Below are positions 9,973 through 19,442 of a stretch of 64,000 nucleotides of DNA, one piece after another. The stretch's first letter is position 1; the number at the start of each line of letters is the position of its first letter. A program made the position numbers and the translations under genes. The stretch comes from DAISKN01 sp963716925. GTDB lineage: Bacteria > Acidobacteriota > Vicinamibacteria > Marinacidobacterales > SMYC01. Under the pieces are notes generated by a model. The model did no database searches. It was not told where the DNA came from and was given only the letters and a program-made list of their open reading frames with translations. Where the stretch lies: positions 119,486-183,485 of the forward strand of contig CAVQUX010000020.1 in NCBI GenBank assembly GCA_963716925.1. Direction: 5' to 3'.

Positions 9973-12900
9973 TCATTCCGCCCGGAGCGACGAAAGAAGG
10001 GGCGACCGCCAGGCGGAGACGACGGCGACCAGGGACGCGAGAGCGCCGGCCGCGGCGACGGCGACGAGAAACCCGAGGGCCGCGCCCGAGCCCAGACTCC
10101 ATCCCCGCTCCTGGATCGCGGGCGCGATGGCGACCACGGCAGAAAGACACCCGGTGAAAAGACCCAGCAGAAGGAGGAGAGAGTTCTCCGACAGAATCAG
10201 GATCGCGAACGCCCGGGGCCGGTATCCCACGGCTCGCAGGAGCGCGAGCTCGCGCCGGCGCTCGAGGACGTTTCGGAGCACGATCGCCGCGAGGCCGAAC
10301 GTTCCGAGAAGAAGGCCGAGACCGCCGAGGCTCTGAAAGGTCGAAAGATAGGTGTTCTCCACGCGGTGGAACGAAGCGAGCTTCGAGGCCGTCGTGGAAA
10401 CGTCGAACCCCCAGTCTTCGAGTCTCTGCTCCAGCAGCGACCCGGCCTTCTCGACGTTCGTGGCCTCCGTCTCGATGAGAAAGTAACGGAAGCCCGAGAC
10501 CTCGGGAAAGTTCCTGAGGAAGCTCTCTTCCGCCATCAGGAGCTCGCTCTGAAAAATGCTGTCCCGGAGCATTCCCACGAGTCGCAAGCGCAGTGGAGCC
10601 TCGCCCTCCCGGGGAAGGAGGAAATCCTCGCCGAGCCCGAGGTGCAGCACGTAGGCCATGGAGTTCGCGTCCCCGATCACCGGAACCGCGCCGTCCGGAA
10701 GCTCTCGTTTCAGGAGGAGCCAGGGATTCCCAATCTCCTCGGGAGTCGCTGCCAGGGTCGCCCCGAAACGGAATCCCCCTCGCTCGAGAAAGTCCCCGGT
10801 CGGCGCGAGAACCCGCGGGTTCTGGGGCCGGTAGAGGTTGAGGCAGCTCGCGTCGTCTCCGGTTCGCAGGCGGAACGTCTGGAGCCTCATGTCGACGAAA
10901 TCGGCGTCGGAGGGATAGGGCAGGTTGACGGCGTTTCTCCCTTCCTCGGTGTTCGGATCCCAGTGGAGAGGAAGGAGAGACTCCGCCGCGAGAGCGTAGC
11001 CCCCGCTCCCCCCGCTCCGGTCGGCGGAGTCGATGGAGGAAGGGTCCTTGCGAAAAGCGTCCACCGCCACGATGGTGAAGGTCGCGAACGCGATGAGGGC
11101 GATCGCCACGAGACTCCTCCCGGGCCTCGAGGTGGCGTTCCGGAATCCGAGCCGCGCGAGCGCGGGAGCCCCGGTTCCGGAGACGCTCCTCCCGCCCCCG
11201 CGCTGGAGCCAGAGCCACTGAAAGCCGAGGAGTGCGACCAGAAGCAGGTTTCCCGCTCCGAAGAAGCCGACGACCTCGCTCACCAGGGAGGCGAACGACC
11301 CCGCGAGCAGAAGCAGGCTCCCGAGGAGACTCCCGACCGAGACCGCGACGGCGCGGCGGGAGAGGCGGCGCGCCCCCTCGCCCGGAGGGGCCACTTCCCC
11401 CGCGAGGAGGCTGCGGACGGGAACTCTCGCGAGATAGCGCAGCGTGATCCAGGTCGCGAGGAGTGCCGCGAGAACTCCTCCGAGGAGGCCGAGAACGATC
11501 GAGCTCGCGCCGACGTGGAGCGTCAGGAGCCTCGTTCCCACGGCGTCCACCCACCAGGTGCGAAGTCCGTGGAGGATGAGGGAAGCGTAGGCAAGGGCCA
11601 CCCCGGTCCCGAGCGCGGCCCCCGCGACGGAGAGAATCAAACCCTCGGCGAGGAACAGGCGTCTCACCCAGGCCGGCGTGAATCCCGTCGCCAGGAGGGT
11701 TCCGACCTCGCGATGGCGCTGCTCGACCCCGAGCTTGAAGAAGAGTCCGGTCAGCAGAACGGCGGCCACGACGAGAAAGTAGCTGAAGTAGACGAAGTAC
11801 TGCCCGAAGTCGGTGGCCCCGGCCGACGCGCGAAGGCCTTCCTCGCGAGCCGCGACCACCGTGAAACCGAGAGCCAGCGGATCGAGCTTCTCCCTGAGCG
11901 CCCGTTCGAGCTCGAGAGCAGACCCGGGCCCGTCGGGAGACGAGACGCGAATCGACGTGACCCTCCCCTGCCGCACCGGCCAGATCGCCTGCCCGCGCGC
12001 GAGCGGAAGGAACGCTTTCGGAGTCGTGCGGAAGCGATCCCAGTACTCTTCGTCCTTGTCGCGCACGCGGCGGAGGTCGAGAGGAAACGGAGGCTCCCAA
12101 TCCGAGAGGTCGTCGGTTCCCGAGATCCCGGGATAAACGGGCGCCAGATCCCGATCGCCCGCGATGCCCTCCATGGGGACGATTCCCGCGACCGTGAACT
12201 CGGCGCTTTCCGTCTCGATGCGCCCTTCGTCCCGCCAGACGTAGAACTCCATCGTGAGGCGGTCTCCCGGCCTCGCGCCGAGATCGTCCCCCGCCCAATC
12301 GTTGAGGACGATGCCGTCGGAAGCGGCGTCTCCGGGATAGATCTCGGGGTCGAGCGCCGTCACCAGTGAATAGGGGATCTCCCTCTCTCCGATCCGGAGC
12401 GTGTTGGCAAGGTACGTGAAAACCGGATGGGTCGAAAGCGACAGGTCCGATGCCGCTTCTTCGATCGCCTCGACCACGGGAGCGGAGAGCATCAACGCGG
12501 CGGACTCGACGGAGAGGGCCCCCTGGGGCTCGAGAAAGCGGACGCGAAGCGACAGGTCGTCGAGGGTGGCGGATTCACGAAGCGCCGCGGAGACCTCGTC
12601 TTTCGACGAGCCCTGGACGAGGACGGCGTTGACGCGGGCTGTCTGCTCGAGGTCTCTCTGTATCCGCGCGAGCGGGACGAAGATCGCGGCAACGCTCTCC
12701 TGCTTCGGATAGATCGAGAACTCCGGGAGCCCGGTGTCGGCAAGCCCTGCCTTCGCGTTGAGACGGATCGTCCTCCCGACGTCCTCCTTGATCCCGTGAA
12801 GAGATCCGCGCGACACCTCGGAGGGCCGCTCGACTCTCAAGAGCAGGCCGTCACCTTCCACCACCTGAAGCTCCGCCTCGAGGCTCTCCGTCAGAAGCGC

Positions 12901-13278
12901 GCTTCGGGAGGACATCTCGGGCTCGGCCGCCCCGTGGAACTTCCAGAAGCGGCCGTCGACGCCGTAGACCTGGACTCCAGCGCGCCTGAGGCCGGTTCGC
13001 TCGTTGGCAACCATGCCTTCGAAGACCACCAGGGGCGCTGCGCCGGGCAGCATCTCCTCCGCCAGATCCTCTCGAAAAAAACCGCTGGCAACGACGGCGT
13101 GATCGGTCTTTCCCAGGCGGTTCAAGAAAAGCTCCCGCAGGCTTCCGCGCACGGAGTCGCCCACGAGAAGGGCACCGGTGAGAACGCCGACGGCGACAGC
13201 GACACCAGCGACGACTGCGAGGTGGGTCCGGTAGTAGTACCGGAGGTTTCTTCGCAGGAGCGACCAGAACGTCAGCAT
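9973..13278 (-). CDS. ABC transporter permease, duplicated FtsX/MacB type
   Basis: An 1101-residue membrane protein. An N-terminal membrane segment (VVAGVAVAVGVLTGALLVGDSVRGSLRE) is followed by a large extracytoplasmic MacB-like domain, then two sets of FtsX-type membrane helices (around residues 480-680 and 960-1100) separated by a second extracytoplasmic stretch. The family exports lipoproteins, peptides or glycolipids, or works as a mechanotransmission complex, rather than importing nutrients. Its ATPase starts 3 bp upstream, so the two form one transporter. The operon also carries glycosyl- and acyl-modifying enzymes, which makes a modified lipid or peptide a plausible cargo (inference). 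Confidence 0.9.
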   Translation of the reverse strand: MLTFWSLLRRNLRYYYRTHLAVVAGVAVAVGVLTGALLVGDSVRGSLRELFLNRLGKTDHAVVASGFFREDLAEEMLPGAAPLVVFEGMVANERTGLRRAGVQVYGVDGRFWKFHGAAEPEMSSRSALLTESLEAELQVVEGDGLLLRVERPSEVSRGSLHGIKEDVGRTIRLNAKAGLADTGLPEFSIYPKQESVAAIFVPLARIQRDLEQTARVNAVLVQGSSKDEVSAALRESATLDDLSLRVRFLEPQGALSVESAALMLSAPVVEAIEEAASDLSLSTHPVFTYLANTLRIGEREIPYSLVTALDPEIYPGDAASDGIVLNDWAGDDLGARPGDRLTMEFYVWRDEGRIETESAEFTVAGIVPMEGIAGDRDLAPVYPGISGTDDLSDWEPPFPLDLRRVRDKDEEYWDRFRTTPKAFLPLARGQAIWPVRQGRVTSIRVSSPDGPGSALELERALREKLDPLALGFTVVAAREEGLRASAGATDFGQYFVYFSYFLVVAAVLLTGLFFKLGVEQRHREVGTLLATGFTPAWVRRLFLAEGLILSVAGAALGTGVALAYASLILHGLRTWWVDAVGTRLLTLHVGASSIVLGLLGGVLAALLATWITLRYLARVPVRSLLAGEVAPPGEGARRLSRRAVAVSVGSLLGSLLLLAGSFASLVSEVVGFFGAGNLLLVALLGFQWLWLQRGGGRSVSGTGAPALARLGFRNATSRPGRSLVAIALIAFATFTIVAVDAFRKDPSSIDSADRSGGSGGYALAAESLLPLHWDPNTEEGRNAVNLPYPSDADFVDMRLQTFRLRTGDDASCLNLYRPQNPRVLAPTGDFLERGGFRFGATLAATPEEIGNPWLLLKRELPDGAVPVIGDANSMAYVLHLGLGEDFLLPREGEAPLRLRLVGMLRDSIFQSELLMAEESFLRNFPEVSGFRYFLIETEATNVEKAGSLLEQRLEDWGFDVSTTASKLASFHRVENTYLSTFQSLGGLGLLLGTFGLAAIVLRNVLERRRELALLRAVGYRPRAFAILILSENSLLLLLGLFTGCLSAVVAIAPAIQERGWSLGSGAALGFLVAVAAAGALASLVAVVSAWRSPLLSSLRAE

Positions 13279-13281
13279 GGC

Positions 13282-13950
13282 TCAGGTTCGGACCCGCAGG
13301 CGGCCGTCCTTCATTTCCATCCGCAGCGGAAAGCGATCGGCGAGAGCGGCGCTGTGCGTCACCGTCACCAGGATCCTCCCGCCGCGGAGATCGGGGTCGA
13401 GGAGCAACGATCCCACGGTCTCCGCGGTCTCGGAGTCGAGGTTCCCCGTAGGCTCGTCGCAGAGCAGGAGCCGGGGCTCGCGGATGAGCGCGCGCGCGAT
13501 CGAGACCCTCTGCTTCTCCCCTCCCGAGAGCTCGCCCGGCCGATGAGCGACCCGAGGACCGAGGCCCACGCGCTGCAGAAGAGCTTCCGCGCGCGGGCGA
13601 TAGTCCGCCTTCGGCGCCACCAGGGTGGGCGCCAGCACGTTCTCGAGGACCGAGCATTGAGGCAGCAGGCAGTGGTCCTGGAACACGAACCCGACGCTCT
13701 GGTTGCGGAAAGCCGCGAGCTCCTCGGGACCGAACGCGAACGGGTTTCGCCCCTCGAGGAGGATCGAGCCCGACGTGGGCTGGTCGAGGGCGCCGAGGAG
13801 GAAGAGAAGCGTGCTCTTACCGCCGCCCGACGGACCCATGATCGAGAGGGCGTCGCCGGGCGCTAGGGTGAGCGAGACCCCCCGGAGAACGTGGAGCGGG
13901 CCCGCAGGCGTCAGGAAGTCCTTGACGAGATCGCGAACCTCGAGAGACAC
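13282..13950 (-). CDS. ABC transporter ATP-binding protein (LolD/MacB type)
   Basis: A 222-residue ATPase partner of the downstream permease. It shows Walker A (GPSGGGKST), the Q-loop region, signature LSGGEKQRVSIARAL, Walker B (LLLCDEPTGNLD) and the switch His (TVTHS). The TGNLD after Walker B is typical of the LolD/MacB/FtsE branch. It starts 20 bp after the acyl-CoA reductase stop and ends 3 bp before the permease. Confidence 0.95.
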   Translation of the reverse strand: MSLEVRDLVKDFLTPAGPLHVLRGVSLTLAPGDALSIMGPSGGGKSTLLFLLGALDQPTSGSILLEGRNPFAFGPEELAAFRNQSVGFVFQDHCLLPQCSVLENVLAPTLVAPKADYRPRAEALLQRVGLGPRVAHRPGELSGGEKQRVSIARALIREPRLLLCDEPTGNLDSETAETVGSLLLDPDLRGGRILVTVTHSAALADRFPLRMEMKDGRLRVRT

Positions 13951-13970
13951 CGTCTAGGCTTTCGGAGCCC

Positions 13971-15398
13971 TCAGGCTTCCTGGTACGCGCGCGCCCGGAA
14001 GAGGAACTCGATGATGCTGCCCTCGTGCGGCTGGAGCCAGTTGAGCTTGATCGTGGGCACGGGACCCAGGTTCAGCCGATCGATGTGCACCGCGTCCAGG
14101 AGGCGCCTCTGGAATTTCGCATCGTTCGTGATGCCGGTCCCCACGAGCGTCGGCCCGATGGCGCCGACCATCTCGTCCTCCCGGCAGCGAACGACGGAAA
14201 CGAAGGGAAACATGTACTCCTTGTTCGCGAGCCACCTCCCGGGGGAATCGCAGTGGATGACGGTAGGCCGCAGGTAGTCGCAGCGCTCGCGCTTCACCAG
14301 CCGGGCGCCGCCCGGACCTCGGTGCTTCGCCGTCACCTCGGTCACCCCCTCCTCCTTCAGATGGTGATCGATCTCGTTCGAGATCGCGTCGGCCACGCCG
14401 GGAACGGTGAAGGCCGCGAGCGCGCTCTTCGGGTCTTCGGGGGGCAGAGGCACTACCGGGCCGAGCCGCTCGGCGATCGCCTCGGCGATGTCTTCGGTAT
14501 GGCGCGACGCCCATATCCCCGAGCAGCTGATGCAGCTCCGGCCGCTGTTCACGAAGACGCTGTCCACCATCACGTCGAGGTACTTCTCCCAGTCGTCGAC
14601 CACGTCGTCTCCGAGGAGGATCTTGCTGAAGCCCGGCCCGTGGGGCTGCACTCTCGGATCGTGGCGATATTTCTCGACCGTGGCGCTACCCCCGAAGATG
14701 AGGCTCCGGGGGCAATTCGCGAGAACCGCCGCCCCGATCTCTCCGAGACCGGGGTAGATCGAGATCGCTTCCCGGGGGACTCCCGCCTGGAAGAACGCCT
14801 CGCTCATGCGGTAGGGGGTCCAGGGCTCCTGCGGGCCCGGTTTGAAGACGAGTCCGATCTGGAGGGGGATCACCGGAAGCCACAGCGTGTGCACCCCGGG
14901 CGAGTTCGAAGGGAGCACCAGGCCGAGGACCGGGGTCTGCGCTTGATAGCTCAAAGGAACTCCCCGCTCTTCCACGCCGCGCCCTTCCGACAGAATGCGA
15001 AGGTCGAGCCCCCGGGTGAGGGCGTCGAGGACCTCGTCCATGCGCGTGAGCACGAAGTGGTTCTTCTGCATGTTCGCCCGGCACATGTGCTCGGGCAGGC
15101 CGGTGGTCGCCGACTGGCACTTCAGGAAGTCCGCGGGTCCTTGAACCCCGTCTCCCAGAGGGAGCTGCGCCTCCATGTAGAGCTCGGCGGCTTTCTTCAC
15201 CATCGCGAGGAGGTCCTTCGACGGGATCTCGCGCAGCACGTCCCGCGCGCGCTCGGCCTTCCGCAGGTCGCGGGCCACGAGCCCCCCGTTCGCGAGACTC
15301 ACCTCGGCGAGCTTCTCGCCGGTATCGAAGTGCACCACGCTGTCCTTCTCGAGGCTCGTATAGGGCTGTCCCCATCGAAGGGCAGGGATTTGAAGCAT
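13971..15398 (-). CDS. LuxC-like acyl-CoA reductase / aldehyde dehydrogenase superfamily
   Basis: A 475-residue NAD(P)-dependent reductase of the aldehyde dehydrogenase superfamily, closest in type to LuxC acyl-CoA reductases, which reduce an activated fatty acyl group to the aldehyde. The Rossmann part includes LGLVLPSNSPGVHTLWLPVIP and LIFGGSATVEKY. The nucleophilic Cys is expected in NSGRSCISCSG. The ATG overlaps the stop of the LuxE-like gene by one base (TGATG), which indicates translational coupling. The reading frame continues upstream, but that part only shadows the neighbour. The substrate is unknown; no luciferase genes are near. Confidence 0.82.
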   Translation of the reverse strand: MLQIPALRWGQPYTSLEKDSVVHFDTGEKLAEVSLANGGLVARDLRKAERARDVLREIPSKDLLAMVKKAAELYMEAQLPLGDGVQGPADFLKCQSATTGLPEHMCRANMQKNHFVLTRMDEVLDALTRGLDLRILSEGRGVEERGVPLSYQAQTPVLGLVLPSNSPGVHTLWLPVIPLQIGLVFKPGPQEPWTPYRMSEAFFQAGVPREAISIYPGLGEIGAAVLANCPRSLIFGGSATVEKYRHDPRVQPHGPGFSKILLGDDVVDDWEKYLDVMVDSVFVNSGRSCISCSGIWASRHTEDIAEAIAERLGPVVPLPPEDPKSALAAFTVPGVADAISNEIDHHLKEEGVTEVTAKHRGPGGARLVKRERCDYLRPTVIHCDSPGRWLANKEYMFPFVSVVRCREDEMVGAIGPTLVGTGITNDAKFQRRLLDAVHIDRLNLGPVPTIKLNWLQPHEGSIIEFLFRARAYQEA

Positions 15399-16498
15399 CA
15401 ATACACCCCGACCGTGGTAGTGGCGGCGAGCTTCGCGAAGGGGCGGACTCCGCTGACCCCGTCCCAGGGATAGGTCTCGTAGGGCCGTTCGCGCTCTCCC
15501 TCGTCCCGCTCGAGAAAGCCGGGGACGAAGAACTCCTTGGTGAGGGTCGTTAGCCTGACCCGGCCTGTCTTTCCGTAGTCGACGACCGTGGTCCCATCCT
15601 CGGGGTCCACGACCTCCACCACCGCCCGCGGCTGCGGCGAGTAGTAGGTGATCTTGTAGCCGTCCTCCGGGCCGACGGGCTTCGAAGCGGCGAGCCCCAT
15701 GAGCGTGTTGCCGTAGGTAGGCGTGATGTAGACGCCGTCGAGAAGCTCTTCGACGGCGAAGCGGGTCCATTGCGGGGTGAACTCCGTGCCGCCGGAGAAG
15801 ATTCCGAGGACGCCGTGATCCCTGAGCGTCGAGCCCTCGTCCTCGAGCCGCAGGCACAGGGCCTCGAGAAGCTTCGGCGTCGCGAACACGCACCGGACGT
15901 CGTGGCCCGCCTTCAGAATGGTCACCGCCTGATCGATGACGTGCTTCTTGTAGGCCTCGAGATGCTCGGTCCAGCCGCGCTCGATGAGCTTGATGACCCA
16001 CCGCGGGTCGAGGTCCACGCAGAAGCAGATCCCGCCGCGGTACTGCGCGAGGTGCTCGACCGCGAGCCGAAGGCGCCTCGGACCGGAGGGACCCAGCATC
16101 AGCCAGTTCGATCCCCGGGGGAAGGAGGCTCCGGGAAGCGTTTCGCTGAAGAGCTCGTAGTCGATGCGGAAATCCTCGATCGAGATCCGGCTCTTGGGAA
16201 TACCCGTCGTTCCCCCGGTCTCGAACACGTAGACGGGGCGGTCCCGGTAGGCCTTCGGAACCCATCGCCGCACCGGCCCTCCCCGAAGCCAACCGTCCTC
16301 GAACATCGGAAACTTCCGGAGGTCCTCGAAGCTTCTGACCTCCTCCCGGGGATCGAAGTCGAGCTTCGAGGCGAAATCGAGCCAGAACGGGGTCCCGGTC
16401 TCGGGGTCGAAATGCCAGCGCACGATGTCGTGGACGTGGGCGTCGAGCTTCCTCTTGGCTTCGGCGATTCTGTGGTCCAGGGGGGGTTCCAGGCTCAA
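15398..16498 (-). CDS. LuxE-like acyl-protein synthetase / AMP-forming activator
   Basis: A 366-residue adenylate-forming enzyme of the LuxE/acyl-protein synthetase type, expected to activate a carboxylate with ATP and pass it to the adjacent LuxC-like reductase. The phosphate-binding loop ETGGTTGIPKS lies at about residue 110, with FSGGTEFTPQW and TPTYGNTLMGLA further on. I choose a TTG start at 16498: it overlaps the glycosyltransferase stop (AATTGAG) and has AGGAG about ten bases upstream. Longer in-frame extensions only shadow the glycosyltransferase. Coupling on both sides makes it the centre of a three-gene module. Confidence 0.8.
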   Translation of the reverse strand: MSLEPPLDHRIAEAKRKLDAHVHDIVRWHFDPETGTPFWLDFASKLDFDPREEVRSFEDLRKFPMFEDGWLRGGPVRRWVPKAYRDRPVYVFETGGTTGIPKSRISIEDFRIDYELFSETLPGASFPRGSNWLMLGPSGPRRLRLAVEHLAQYRGGICFCVDLDPRWVIKLIERGWTEHLEAYKKHVIDQAVTILKAGHDVRCVFATPKLLEALCLRLEDEGSTLRDHGVLGIFSGGTEFTPQWTRFAVEELLDGVYITPTYGNTLMGLAASKPVGPEDGYKITYYSPQPRAVVEVVDPEDGTTVVDYGKTGRVRLTTLTKEFFVPGFLERDEGERERPYETYPWDGVSGVRPFAKLAATTTVGVY

Positions 16499-17856
16499 TT
16501 CGACATCACTCCTGCTTGCAGGGATTCTTTTTCCGCCAGAGGCTCCCGCTTCGTGAGCCGCGTGAGAACCTCGGCCGTTTCCCGGGCCATCCGTTCCACG
16601 GTGAAGAGCCGCTTGACTCCTTCCGCAGCCTTTCGCCCCAGAGCGCGGCGAGCGCGGGAATCGAGCACCAGATCCTCGAGGGCCTCGGCGAGCCCGCGAT
16701 TGTCGCCGGGGCGCACGAGCTTTCCGCCGCCCGTCGCCTCCAGCACCTCGGTGAACGTCCCGTGGCGCGGCTGCACCGCGGGAACGCCGACGGCCATCGC
16801 CTCCAGGAGCGAGATGCCCTTCGACTCTTCGTAATCGGTGGGGATCGAAACGATATCGATCGAGCGGAGGAACTCGATCTTCTGTTTCCGATCGAGCGTG
16901 CCATGGTAGCGATACTCCTCCGCGAGCCCGTCCTTCGCGAGCTCGTTCTCGAGGCGCGCGAGATACGGACGATGCTCGCGGCCGAGGTAGCCCGCGACCT
17001 CGAGCCGGGTGGGCGGAAGATTCTTTCGCGCTCGCAGCAGGCGATAGGCCGCGACCAGATTGTGGAGACCCTTCTCCGGTGCGATCCGGGCGAAGTAGCC
17101 GATGACCACGGGGCCGCCTTCCTTTTCGACGCGCGCGGAGAAGCCCTCCAGGTTGATCCCTAGAGGGACCACCGCCATCTTCGAGGCGGGGATCGAGAGA
17201 AGCTCTCCCATGTACGAGGCGTAGTACCGGCTCACCGCGAGGAACGCGTCGACGAAAGGAACTCTTTCCTGGATGAGCCGGATCGCATCCCGTCGCTGGG
17301 AAGCGGGCATACCGTCGAGGAAGAGGTCCTCGCCTTGAAGGGTGCAGGCGATGGGACGCTCGAGGGCGGCGGCCAGCGGACGCGCGAGGCCGATCATGAG
17401 CGAGTTCGGGAGCAGAACCACGTCGGGACGCGGCAGCGCGCGAAGCCCTTCCACCAGCCACGCCACTTCCTTGCGCTGAAAGCCGTCCTCGCCCTTCAAC
17501 GTGGACAGGGTGAGCTCCGAGAGGCGCTCGGGATCCGTCGAGACCGAGAGCCGACTCAGGAGCTTCATGATCGGACGGGAGTCGAAGAGACGATCGACGA
17601 ACCGGGGCGTCCGCCGGAAGAGCGGCAGCACCTGCTGCAGGTAGATGTTGACGCCGCCGTAGAGCACCCGCTTCTCGCTCACGTTCGGCTCGTCGGTGCG
17701 CGTCGGCGTATAGATGGGAACGAGCGTCACCTCGTGCCCCTGCCTGAGGAGCTCCGCGGCGAGAGCGTTGTCCCGGAGACAGCTCCCGCAGTACATGTTG
17801 GCGGCGCCGGCGGTTATGGCGAGAATCCTCAAGCGATCTCCAGGAACGTCGATCAT
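16495..17856 (-). CDS. Family 4 glycosyltransferase
   Basis: A 453-residue GT-B retaining glycosyltransferase. The N-terminal donor-independent half starts ILAITAGAANMYCGSCLRDN, the middle carries the linker GYFARIAPEKGLHNL, and the C-terminal half has the EX7E motif (EESKGISLLE). I prefer the ATG at 17856 to the upstream one at 17880. It leads a leftward operon with LuxE-like and LuxC-like enzymes and an ABC exporter, so it may glycosylate a lipid or lipid-linked acceptor (inference). It is divergent from the small secreted-protein gene at 17931. Confidence 0.9.
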   Translation of the reverse strand: MIDVPGDRLRILAITAGAANMYCGSCLRDNALAAELLRQGHEVTLVPIYTPTRTDEPNVSEKRVLYGGVNIYLQQVLPLFRRTPRFVDRLFDSRPIMKLLSRLSVSTDPERLSELTLSTLKGEDGFQRKEVAWLVEGLRALPRPDVVLLPNSLMIGLARPLAAALERPIACTLQGEDLFLDGMPASQRRDAIRLIQERVPFVDAFLAVSRYYASYMGELLSIPASKMAVVPLGINLEGFSARVEKEGGPVVIGYFARIAPEKGLHNLVAAYRLLRARKNLPPTRLEVAGYLGREHRPYLARLENELAKDGLAEEYRYHGTLDRKQKIEFLRSIDIVSIPTDYEESKGISLLEAMAVGVPAVQPRHGTFTEVLEATGGGKLVRPGDNRGLAEALEDLVLDSRARRALGRKAAEGVKRLFTVERMARETAEVLTRLTKREPLAEKESLQAGVMSN

Positions 17857-17930
17857 AGTGTGTGGGTCCGGGGGTCGCAAGCTCCCGCGAGCTTGACGCG
17901 CTCTGGAAACGGGCCTACGCTGGCTTCGTC

Positions 17931-18236
17931 ATGACCGCCGCTGGGCTCCTTCTCCTCGCGCTCCTCCAGGGGCGAGCGCAGGAGCCCGGAGGCGAAGCCA
18001 CCCCCGAGAAGAAGGAAATCAATCTCGACTTCTCCGACCAGTACAAAATGCTGTCGGAAGACCTCGAGAAGTCGCTCCGATGGAAGAGACTCTTCAGCGT
18101 CTTCGGAATTTCCGAAGTGCACATCTACCCGGGGCGCGAGTCCGGCCCGTACCTCGGCCCGCCGCTCTACATCTGGGGTAACGGCTTCTCGACGAGTCTG
18201 TGGCGAGACCCGGTAACGGGCTGGCCCATTCAGTGA
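17931..18236 (+). CDS. Small secreted protein, unknown function
   Basis: A 101-residue protein with an N-terminal signal peptide (MTAAGLLLLALLQGRAQ), an acidic and lysine-rich middle and a C-terminal part rich in Gly, Pro, Tyr and Trp (YLGPPLYIWGNGF). The frame is open from 17862, but the ATG at 17931 gives the cleaner signal. It is divergent from the glycosyltransferase. I do not recognise the family. Confidence 0.6.
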   Translation: MTAAGLLLLALLQGRAQEPGGEATPEKKEINLDFSDQYKMLSEDLEKSLRWKRLFSVFGISEVHIYPGRESGPYLGPPLYIWGNGFSTSLWRDPVTGWPIQ

Positions 18237-18284
18237 ATTGGTGCCGCGGGGCCACCCCGCGGCCGCCTGCTCGACCCTGTCTTC

Positions 18285-19415
18285 TCAGTCCGTCGCGCCT
18301 TCGAGGAAGGCTTCCATCACCACCGACTCGGGACCGTTCTCGGTGCAGACCGCGTAGGTCGAGTCCTTCCCGCCGTACATCGAGACGCCGGCGTACTCGC
18401 CCTTGGCGTTGAGCGCGTAGAAGCTCAGGCCGAACGCGGGAAGCCCGCGATCGTTCAGAAGCCGCTTCTCCACGGTATTCGCTTTCACCCGCCGAAGGGC
18501 TTCCATCGCGGCGTCCTTGGGGTGCTTCCCCCGCCGCATCTCTTCCACGATGAAGAACGACGAGAGATTGTAGAGGTTCGCCTCTCCCCGTCCCGTCGAG
18601 CCCGCCGCGCCGACGGCGCCGTCCACGTAGAGGCCGGCGCCGAGGATCGGCGAGTCGCCGACTCGTCCGGGAATCTTCCACGCGAGGCCGCTGGTGGTGG
18701 TGACCCCGCAGATGTCCCCGTTCGGCGCGATGCCGTCGCAGTTTATGGTTCCGAAGAAGTGATTGGGGTCGATGAGCCCGTCCCGGACCATCGACAGACC
18801 TGCGGCGAGCGAGGCGTCGGCGCGCTTCTTGGGATCGAGGTAGTGCTCGGGATCGATTCTCCGCTTCCACTCGAGCCAGAGCTTGCGCGATTCTGGAGTA
18901 TTGAGGTCGTCCTCCACCTTGAAGCCCATGTTTCGCGCGAAGTCCTGCGCGCCCTTCCCCACGAGCAGATGGTGGTCGGTGTCCTCCAGGACGGCTTTCG
19001 CCACGAGCGATGGGGTGCGGACTCCTTCGATCGCGGCCACTCCACCGGCGCGCTTCGTGGGACCGTGCATGCAGCAGGAGTCGAGCTGGACGACTCCCTC
19101 CGCGTTCGGAAGTCCGCCGTAGCCGACGCCCATGTCGAGCGGATCGAGCTCCGGGAGGTTCACTCCGGCGACGAGCGCGTCGAGGACGTCCTTCCCTTCG
19201 GCGATCATGCGGAAGGCGAGGGCGACTCCGGTCTCCTTGCCTCCGTTCTTGTACACGTTGCCGTTTCCGGAGGCGATCACCACCGGCTTTACCGTCTTCT
19301 GCAACAGCAGCGTGGGAGAGGACGCCAGGGCTGACCTGGTGGAAGCGGCGGCGAGACCGGCGGCGGCGCCGGTTTTCACGAATTCACGGCGGCTGAGTTT
19401 CTTTCCCATCTTCAC
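18285..19415 (-). CDS. Tat-exported N4-(beta-N-acetylglucosaminyl)-L-asparaginase-like hydrolase
   Basis: A 376-residue Ntn-hydrolase of the glycosylasparaginase/isoaspartyl peptidase family. It begins with a twin-arginine signal (KKLSRREFVKTGAAAGLAAAS). The autocatalytic nucleophile Thr is in ICGVTTTSGLAWK, followed by GRVGDSPILGAG, the usual substrate pocket; cleavage before that Thr would give alpha and beta chains. It would split the sugar-asparagine link of glycopeptides or hydrolyse related amides outside the cytoplasm, which fits the peptidase-rich surroundings. It ends 48 bp from the + strand small protein and begins 27 bp from the parvulin stop. Confidence 0.9.
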   Translation of the reverse strand: MKMGKKLSRREFVKTGAAAGLAAASTRSALASSPTLLLQKTVKPVVIASGNGNVYKNGGKETGVALAFRMIAEGKDVLDALVAGVNLPELDPLDMGVGYGGLPNAEGVVQLDSCCMHGPTKRAGGVAAIEGVRTPSLVAKAVLEDTDHHLLVGKGAQDFARNMGFKVEDDLNTPESRKLWLEWKRRIDPEHYLDPKKRADASLAAGLSMVRDGLIDPNHFFGTINCDGIAPNGDICGVTTTSGLAWKIPGRVGDSPILGAGLYVDGAVGAAGSTGRGEANLYNLSSFFIVEEMRRGKHPKDAAMEALRRVKANTVEKRLLNDRGLPAFGLSFYALNAKGEYAGVSMYGGKDSTYAVCTENGPESVVMEAFLEGATD

Positions 19416-19442
19416 GGACCTCCTGCTCGAGTCGGGATCATA

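Noticed and set aside
13971..16498. Bioluminescence (lux) operon
   Set aside because: LuxC- and LuxE-like enzymes are present but no luciferase luxA/luxB or luxD is in the window; the families have other uses.
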